NCBI GenBank assembly: GCA_902579215.1
Contig: CACHGH010000010.1
Coordinates: 1 to 37,265, forward strand
Length of the DNA stretch: 37,265 bases
DNA from: an uncultured Pelagibacteraceae bacterium
GTDB taxonomy: Bacteria; Pseudomonadota; Alphaproteobacteria; Pelagibacterales; Pelagibacteraceae
Direction: 5' to 3'
Part shown: piece after piece, positions 32,860-37,265 of the stretch
Numbering within the stretch: position 1 is the first letter of the stretch
How the letters are laid out: every line of letters begins with the position of its first letter
Position numbers and translations under genes: made by a program
The notes under the pieces: model-generated
Told to the model about the DNA's origin: nothing
What the model saw: the letters and a program-made list of their open reading frames with translations, nothing else
Databases searched by the model: none

Positions 32860-34929
32860 ATGTTTAAAGTATTTAAAAAAGAAATAGATATAGGTGGAAA
32901 AAAAATTACAATAGAAACGGGTAAAATTGCAAGACAAGCTGATGGAGCGGTAATTGCAACATGTGGTGAAACAGTAGTGATGGCTACTGTTGTAGGTGCA
33001 AAAAAAGTTAATCCAGATATAGATTATTTTCCACTTTCAGTTAATTACCAAGAAAAATATTATGCAGCTGGGAAAATTCCAGGAGGATATTTTAAAAGAG
33101 AAGCTAGACCAACTGAAAGTGAAACTCTAATTTCTAGATTAATTGATAGACCAATAAGACCTTTATTCCCTGATGAATTTAGAAATGAAGTACAATTATT
33201 ACCAACAGTAATATCTTATGATAAAGAAAATGAAGCTGACATTTTATCAATAATTGCATCCTCTGCTGCTTTAGCAATCTCTGGAATGCCTTTCATGGGA
33301 CCAGTCGGAGCTTCAAGAGTTGGTTTTATAGATGAAAAATTTGTGCTTAATCCTTCAAAAGTAGAATTAGCTAAATCCAAATTAGACCTTGTAGTTGCAG
33401 GAACAAAAGATGCAGTTTTGATGGTTGAGTCAGAGGCAAATGGCTTGTCTGAAGAGGAAATGCTTAATGCAGTAAAATTTGGTCATGAAAACTTTATTCC
33501 AGTAATTAAAGCAATTGAAGAACTATCTAAAGAATGTGGAAAACCTGCATGGGAAGTTGAAAAAAAAGATCTTTCAAAAGTTGAAAAAAAACTTGAGAAG
33601 GAATTTACTAAAGATTTAGAAAAAGCTTTTTCAATAAAAGACAAAAAACAAAGATCAGATCTAATTTCAGAAACAACAGAAAAAGCTAAAAAGCTTTATG
33701 AAGAAGATGAAAATATATCAGAACTTGATGTTAACTATGTGCTTAAAAATTTAGAAAAGAGTATAGTTAGAACTAATATATTAAAAAATAAGAGTCGTAT
33801 AGATGGTAGAGGTTTAGCTGATGTAAGACCGATAAATTGTGAAGTTGGTATCTTGCCAAGAACTCATGGATCAGCATTATTTACGAGAGGAGAAACACAA
33901 GCAATTGTGACAACAACTCTTGGAACTTCAGATGATGAACAAAGAATTGAAACTTTAGACGGATTAATCAAAGAAAGATTTATGCTACATTATAATTTTC
34001 CACCTTTTTCAGTTGGAGAAACTGGTAGAATAGGAACTGGCAGAAGAGAAATTGGGCATGGAAAATTAGCCTGGAGAGCAATTAAATCATCTTTACCTTC
34101 TAAAGAAAGTTTTCCTTATACATTTAGAATTGTTTCTGAAATAACTGAGTCTAATGGTTCTTCGTCAATGGCTACTGTTTGCGGAACTTCACTATCTTTG
34201 ATGGATGCAGGAGTTCCAATGAAAACTCCAGTTGCTGGTATAGCAATGGGCTTAATAAAAGAAGGAAATGATTTTAGTGTTCTTTCAGATATTTTGGGAG
34301 ATGAAGATCATTTAGGAGACATGGACTTTAAAGTTGCAGGTACAAAAGATGGGATCACTTCATTGCAAATGGATATTAAAATTACAGGAATAACCTTTGA
34401 AATCATGGAACAAGCTTTAAAACAAGCTAAAGACGGGCGTATCCATATTTTAGGAGAAATGAATAAAGCGCTAGATAAATCAAGAGATGGAGTTGGTAAA
34501 CATACTCCTAAAATGGAAAAAATAACTGTAGATAAAAAAGATATTGCAACGGTAATTGGTAAAGGCGGAGCAACAATTAGAGAGATTGTTGAAAAATCAG
34601 GCGCAAAAGTTGATGTAAACGATGAAGGGATTGTAACGGTTGCTGCTCCTGATGAAGAATCCAGAAATAAAGCTATGCAGTTTATTAAAGATCTTACTGC
34701 AAAAGCTGAAATGAATAAAATTTATAATGGAAAAGTAATTAAAATTATGGAATTTGGAGCTTTTGTTAACTTTCTTGGAAAACAAGATGGTCTAGTTCAT
34801 ATATCTGAACTTGCAAATAAAAGAGTTGCAAAAGTAACAGATGTAGTGAAAGAGGGCGACGAAGTTAAGGTCAAGGTTATAGGTTTTGATAGAGGCAAAG
34901 TAAAATTATCTATTAAAGCTGCTGTATAA
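32860..34929 (+). CDS. pnp: Polyribonucleotide nucleotidyltransferase (PNPase)
   Basis: This 689-residue phosphorolytic 3'-5' exoribonuclease takes part in mRNA decay and the degradosome. It has two RNase PH domains (first ~1-220: [20 protein letters not shown]; second ~315-545: [40 protein letters not shown]), an all-helical linker rich in Lys/Glu, a KH domain ([20 protein letters not shown]) and a C-terminal S1 domain ([20 protein letters not shown]). It lacks the acidic or Gly-rich tail after S1 of some alphaproteobacteria, ending at [10 protein letters not shown]. Last gene of the nusA operon. Confidence 0.98.
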   Translation: MFKVFKKEIDIGGKKITIETGKIARQADGAVIATCGETVVMATVVGAKKVNPDIDYFPLSVNYQEKYYAAGKIPGGYFKREARPTESETLISRLIDRPIRPLFPDEFRNEVQLLPTVISYDKENEADILSIIASSAALAISGMPFMGPVGASRVGFIDEKFVLNPSKVELAKSKLDLVVAGTKDAVLMVESEANGLSEEEMLNAVKFGHENFIPVIKAIEELSKECGKPAWEVEKKDLSKVEKKLEKEFTKDLEKAFSIKDKKQRSDLISETTEKAKKLYEEDENISELDVNYVLKNLEKSIVRTNILKNKSRIDGRGLADVRPINCEVGILPRTHGSALFTRGETQAIVTTTLGTSDDEQRIETLDGLIKERFMLHYNFPPFSVGETGRIGTGRREIGHGKLAWRAIKSSLPSKESFPYTFRIVSEITESNGSSSMATVCGTSLSLMDAGVPMKTPVAGIAMGLIKEGNDFSVLSDILGDEDHLGDMDFKVAGTKDGITSLQMDIKITGITFEIMEQALKQAKDGRIHILGEMNKALDKSRDGVGKHTPKMEKITVDKKDIATVIGKGGATIREIVEKSGAKVDVNDEGIVTVAAPDEESRNKAMQFIKDLTAKAEMNKIYNGKVIKIMEFGAFVNFLGKQDGLVHISELANKRVAKVTDVVKEGDEVKVKVIGFDRGKVKLSIKAAV

Positions 34930-34946
34930 TAGAGAATAGCCTTTTT

Positions 34947-35096
34947 TTATTTAGTCTTTTTTGTAAATCTGCTAATTAAAAATAGAGCTATGGCGCTTAA
35001 AAGAGCAAATAACTCAAGTGCATGACCAGAGTCTCCTAAAATTAGTTGGACAAAAGCAAATATTATACAAACAACAAACCATACTAGTATTAACAT
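34947..35096 (-). CDS. Small membrane protein, unknown function
   Basis: This 49-residue ORF starts MLILVWFVVCIIFAFVQLIL, has a short polar turn (GDSGHA), then LELFALLSAIALFLISRF and a basic tail TKKTK. It is predicted to form a two-helix inner-membrane hairpin with both termini probably cytoplasmic. Its ATG overlaps the TGA of the small basic ORF upstream (TGATG), so the two are translationally coupled. It is the last of the minus-strand fab block and ends 17 bp from the end of pnp. I do not recognise a family. Overlap coupling and membrane-like composition support a real gene. Confidence 0.62.
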   Translation of the reverse strand: MLILVWFVVCIIFAFVQLILGDSGHALELFALLSAIALFLISRFTKKTK

Positions 35097-35209
35097 CACG
35101 TATTTTTCTTTTTTTCTCTTTTTAATTTTCTTTTTTCCTTAAGAGAAAGTTTGGCTTTTTTCATTACGCTTGAATCTTTGAATGATTTCCCACTATATCT
35201 TTTAGACAT
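35096..35209 (-). CDS. Small basic protein, unknown function
   Basis: This 37-residue ORF begins MSKRYSGKSFKDSSVMKKAK and is overwhelmingly Lys/Arg in its second half. I chose the ATG at 35209 because it follows the fabI stop by one base; the frame is open further upstream, to 35302, but that part lies inside fabI and is a shadow. The charge pattern suggests binding to RNA, ribosome or acidic lipid, but no family is recognised. Placed between fabI and the small membrane-protein ORF, overlapping the latter by 1 bp. Confidence 0.58.
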   Translation of the reverse strand: MSKRYSGKSFKDSSVMKKAKLSLKEKRKLKREKKKNT

Positions 35210-35210
35210 T

Positions 35211-35996
35211 TTATGAAATATTTTTTGGATCTGGCATTCCAACTTTATTATACCCAGCATCCACATAATGAATTTCGCCTGTAACACCACCACCAAGGTC
35301 ACTTAAGAGATATAAAGCCGAATTACCTACATCATGTATATCAACATTTCTTTTTAAAAATGAGTGGTCTTCATTCCATTTATATAAGAATTTTGCATCT
35401 CCAATTGCTGAAGCTGCTAAAGTTTTAATTGGTCCAGCACTAATTGCATTTACTCTAATTCCCTTTGTTCCTAAATCTCTTGCAAGGTATTTAACACTTG
35501 CTTCAAGAGCAGATTTACAAACACCCATTACATTATAATTTGGAATAGCTTTATTAGACTCATAAGTTAAAGTAAGCATGCTTCCACCCTTTTTCATAAT
35601 TTTTGAAGCTTCTTTTGCAACTTCAGTAAATGAAAAACATGATATCAACATACTTCTTAAAAAATTTTTTCTAGTAGTATTTAGATATTCTCCTGATAAT
35701 TCTGACTTATCTGAAAAGGCAACTGCATGTACTACAAAATCAATTTCTCCCCATTTAGTTTTAATATCTTCAAAAAGTTTTATTACTTCATCTTTTTTTT
35801 CAACATCGCAGCTAAATGTTACATTCGACTTTAATTTTTCTGCTAAAGGTATTACTCTTTTTTTCAATGCATCACCTAGATAGGTAAAAGCTAATTCTGC
35901 TCCAGCTTCAGATAATTTTTGTGAAATACCCCAGGCAATAGATCTTTCATTAGCAACTCCCATAATTAGACCCTTTTTTCCCTGCATCAAACTCAT
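35211..35996 (-). CDS. fabI: Enoyl-[acyl-carrier-protein] reductase (NADH)
   Basis: This ~261-residue short-chain dehydrogenase reduces the trans-2-enoyl-ACP double bond in the last step of each fatty-acid elongation cycle. It shows GKKGLIMGVANERSIAWGIS (cofactor-binding), FSCDVEKKDEV, the catalytic pair in YNVMGVCKSALEASVKYLAR (Tyr-x6-Lys), and VNAISAGPIKTLAASAIGD. The ATG at 35996 gives the normal N-terminus; a TTG immediately before it would add one residue. It follows fabB by 3 bp, the usual alphaproteobacterial fabA-fabB-fabI order. Confidence 0.97.
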   Translation of the reverse strand: MSLMQGKKGLIMGVANERSIAWGISQKLSEAGAELAFTYLGDALKKRVIPLAEKLKSNVTFSCDVEKKDEVIKLFEDIKTKWGEIDFVVHAVAFSDKSELSGEYLNTTRKNFLRSMLISCFSFTEVAKEASKIMKKGGSMLTLTYESNKAIPNYNVMGVCKSALEASVKYLARDLGTKGIRVNAISAGPIKTLAASAIGDAKFLYKWNEDHSFLKRNVDIHDVGNSALYLLSDLGGGVTGEIHYVDAGYNKVGMPDPKNIS

Positions 35997-35999
35997 CAA

Positions 36000-37211
36000 T
36001 TAAACCTTTTCAAAAACTAGAGTTGCGTTAGTTCCTCCAAATCCAAAACTATTAGACATTATAGAATTTAAAGTAACATTTTTTTCAACTTTAGTAACTA
36101 TAGGATATTTTTTTGCTTCGTCATCCATATCATTTATATTTATAGAAGCTGAAATAAAACTATTTTTCATCATAATTAAACTGTAAACGGCTTCATGAAC
36201 TGAAGTAGCACCAAGTGAATGACCCGAAAGAGATTTTGTAGAACTTATTTTAGGAATACTATCTTTAAAAACCTCTCCAACAGCCTTCAACTCAGTTATA
36301 TCTCCAACTGGCGTAGAGGTCCCATGAGTATTTAAATAATCAATTTTATTTTTTGATGTAGCTAAAGCTAACTGCATACATCGTACTGCACCTTCTCCAG
36401 ATGGAGCAACCATGTCGTAACCATCAGAAGTAGCACCATATCCTGTTAATTCAGCATATATTTTTGCTCCTCTTGCTTTTGCATGTTCATATTCTTCCAA
36501 AACCAAAACACCTCCTCCACCTGATATTACAAAACCATCTCTCGTTTTATCATATGGTCTTGAGGCAGTTTGTGGGGCATCATTATATTTTGATGATAAA
36601 GCTGTCATAGCATCGAACATTGCTGTCATCGCAAAATGAACTTCGTCACTTCCACCAGCAAAAACAATTTTTTGTTTTCCTAACTGAATTAATTCCATTC
36701 CATTCCCAATACAATGTCCACTAGTTGCACATGCAGAGCTAATTGTATAATTCACACCTTTAATTTTAAATGGAACAGCAAGAGTTGCAGATGCAGTGCT
36801 TGACATAGTTCTTGGAACAACAAATGGACCCATTTTTTTTGGACTTTTTTCTCTTGTCTTATCTGCAGCTAAGATAACATTTTGTATAGATGGTCCTCCA
36901 GAGCCCATAATCATTCCTGTAGAGATATTACTTACATCTTTTTCTTCTAATCCCGAGTCTTTAACTGCTTCAGCCATCGAAATATAATTATATGCTGAGC
37001 CAGGTCCCATAAATCTAATAAACTTTCTATCAACGTGATCTTCAAGTTTAATATTTGGTTTGCCGTGTACGTTACTTTTTAAATTGTATTCTTTATATTC
37101 TTCAGAAAAAGTTATTCCTGATTTTGAATTTAATAGTGATTGGTAAACTTCTTCCTGGTTATTCCCTAAACACGACACTACTCCAATACCAGTTACAACT
37201 ACTCTTTTCAT
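36000..37211 (-). CDS. fabB: Beta-ketoacyl-ACP synthase I
   Basis: This 403-residue condensing enzyme elongates fatty acids and is specifically needed for unsaturated chains with FabA. The catalytic triad is visible: Cys161 ([16 protein letters not shown]), His296 ([12 protein letters not shown]) and His331 ([14 protein letters not shown]). Other family segments are [18 protein letters not shown] and [17 protein letters not shown] at the C-terminus. FabB rather than FabF is indicated by the adjacent fabA end and fabI. The ATG at 37211 overlaps the fabA stop (TAATG). Confidence 0.96.
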   Translation of the reverse strand: MKRVVVTGIGVVSCLGNNQEEVYQSLLNSKSGITFSEEYKEYNLKSNVHGKPNIKLEDHVDRKFIRFMGPGSAYNYISMAEAVKDSGLEEKDVSNISTGMIMGSGGPSIQNVILAADKTREKSPKKMGPFVVPRTMSSTASATLAVPFKIKGVNYTISSACATSGHCIGNGMELIQLGKQKIVFAGGSDEVHFAMTAMFDAMTALSSKYNDAPQTASRPYDKTRDGFVISGGGGVLVLEEYEHAKARGAKIYAELTGYGATSDGYDMVAPSGEGAVRCMQLALATSKNKIDYLNTHGTSTPVGDITELKAVGEVFKDSIPKISSTKSLSGHSLGATSVHEAVYSLIMMKNSFISASININDMDDEAKKYPIVTKVEKNVTLNSIMSNSFGFGGTNATLVFEKV

Positions 37212-37265
37212 TATTTAAATAACCCCACTTTTAAATTTTCTGCTGAGTATATTTGTTTTTGGTCA
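37211..37265 (-). CDS. fabA: FabA, C-terminal end only (gene continues beyond the window)
   Basis: Only the last 17 codons and the stop of a minus-strand gene are in the window, encoding [13 protein letters not shown] at the end. This matches the conserved C-terminus of 3-hydroxydecanoyl-ACP dehydratase/isomerase (IY-A-LKVGLF). FabA introduces the cis double bond used by FabB. The TAA overlaps the ATG of fabB by 1 bp. Identification rests on this short motif plus the fabB-fabI context. Confidence 0.8.
   Translation of the reverse strand, partial: DQKQIYSAENLKVGLFK

Noticed and set aside
34930-34946. Terminator after pnp
   Set aside because: A T run is present but I could not find a convincing stem; it may simply be the end of the adjoining ORF.
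35210-35302. Upstream extension of the small basic ORF into fabI
   Set aside because: The extra 31 residues lie inside the fabI coding region in another frame; the ATG at 35209 directly after the fabI stop is the natural start.
1-37265. CRISPR array, tRNA, rRNA, insertion sequence or attachment site
   Set aside because: No spaced direct repeats, no cloverleaf-like segment, no transposase or integrase motif seen on either strand by eye.

Overview
The window is about 37 kb of very AT-rich, extremely gene-dense chromosome. Gene content, gene order and the near-absence of spacers point to a streamlined alphaproteobacterium of the SAR11 clade (Candidatus Pelagibacter or a close relative). This placement rests on sequence character and family recognition; no search was run. 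Nearly every gene abuts or overlaps its neighbour, there is no gene-free stretch over 300 bases, and I see no tRNA, rRNA, insertion sequence, prophage or CRISPR array.

Layout. (1) 1-3.1 kb: the 3' part of a porin gene with a strong terminator, then a TPR-sulfotransferase and a ThiE/TenI-like protein on the minus strand. (2) 3.1-4.9 kb: the PLP-binding protein YggS, an L,D-transpeptidase-like protein, an orphan OmpR-type DNA-binding protein, and a 35-residue ORF with the signature of the ribosome-rescue factor ArfA. (3) 4.9-11.2 kb, minus strand: chaperone and housekeeping genes grpE-dnaK-dnaJ, a 55-residue membrane protein, dapB, nth and an adenosine-kinase-like PfkB gene. A heat-shock-type promoter candidate lies before dnaK. 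(4) 11.2-14.4 kb: rdgB, an LpoA-like penicillin-binding-protein activator, rsmI and a DolP-like BON lipoprotein, which resembles the enterobacterial rsmI-lpoA-dolP neighbourhood. (5) 14.4-21 kb: a maeB-type malic enzyme, then murJ, trpS, an NfuA-type Fe-S carrier and a Bax-like glucosaminidase. (6) 21-28.3 kb: a polysaccharide deacetylase, a very short tsaB, a fur/mur-type regulator, miaB, phoH, ybeY, lnt and metK. (7) 28.4-34.9 kb: the transcription and translation operon nusA-infB-rbfA-rpsO-pnp. (8) 34.9-37.3 kb, minus strand: the end of fabA, fabB, fabI and two tiny ORFs.

The genes form chromosomal housekeeping blocks: protein folding and ribosome rescue, envelope biogenesis (porin, Lnt, MurJ, LpoA/DolP, L,D-transpeptidase, deacetylase), tRNA modification (TsaB, MiaB), RNA metabolism (PhoH, YbeY, NusA, PNPase) and unsaturated fatty-acid synthesis (FabA/FabB/FabI).

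Points that stand out: nusA is interrupted by one extra A in an A8 run inside the KH2 domain; an ArfA-like mini-gene is hidden between two convergent genes; three further tiny genes tile otherwise empty gaps; long poly-A runs lie near the 5' ends of phoH, ybeY and lnt; and several genes normally found in these conserved alphaproteobacterial clusters are absent (rimP, ylxR, truB, trmB, rimI, yraN). I do not see a clearly new multi-gene defence or biosynthetic system.
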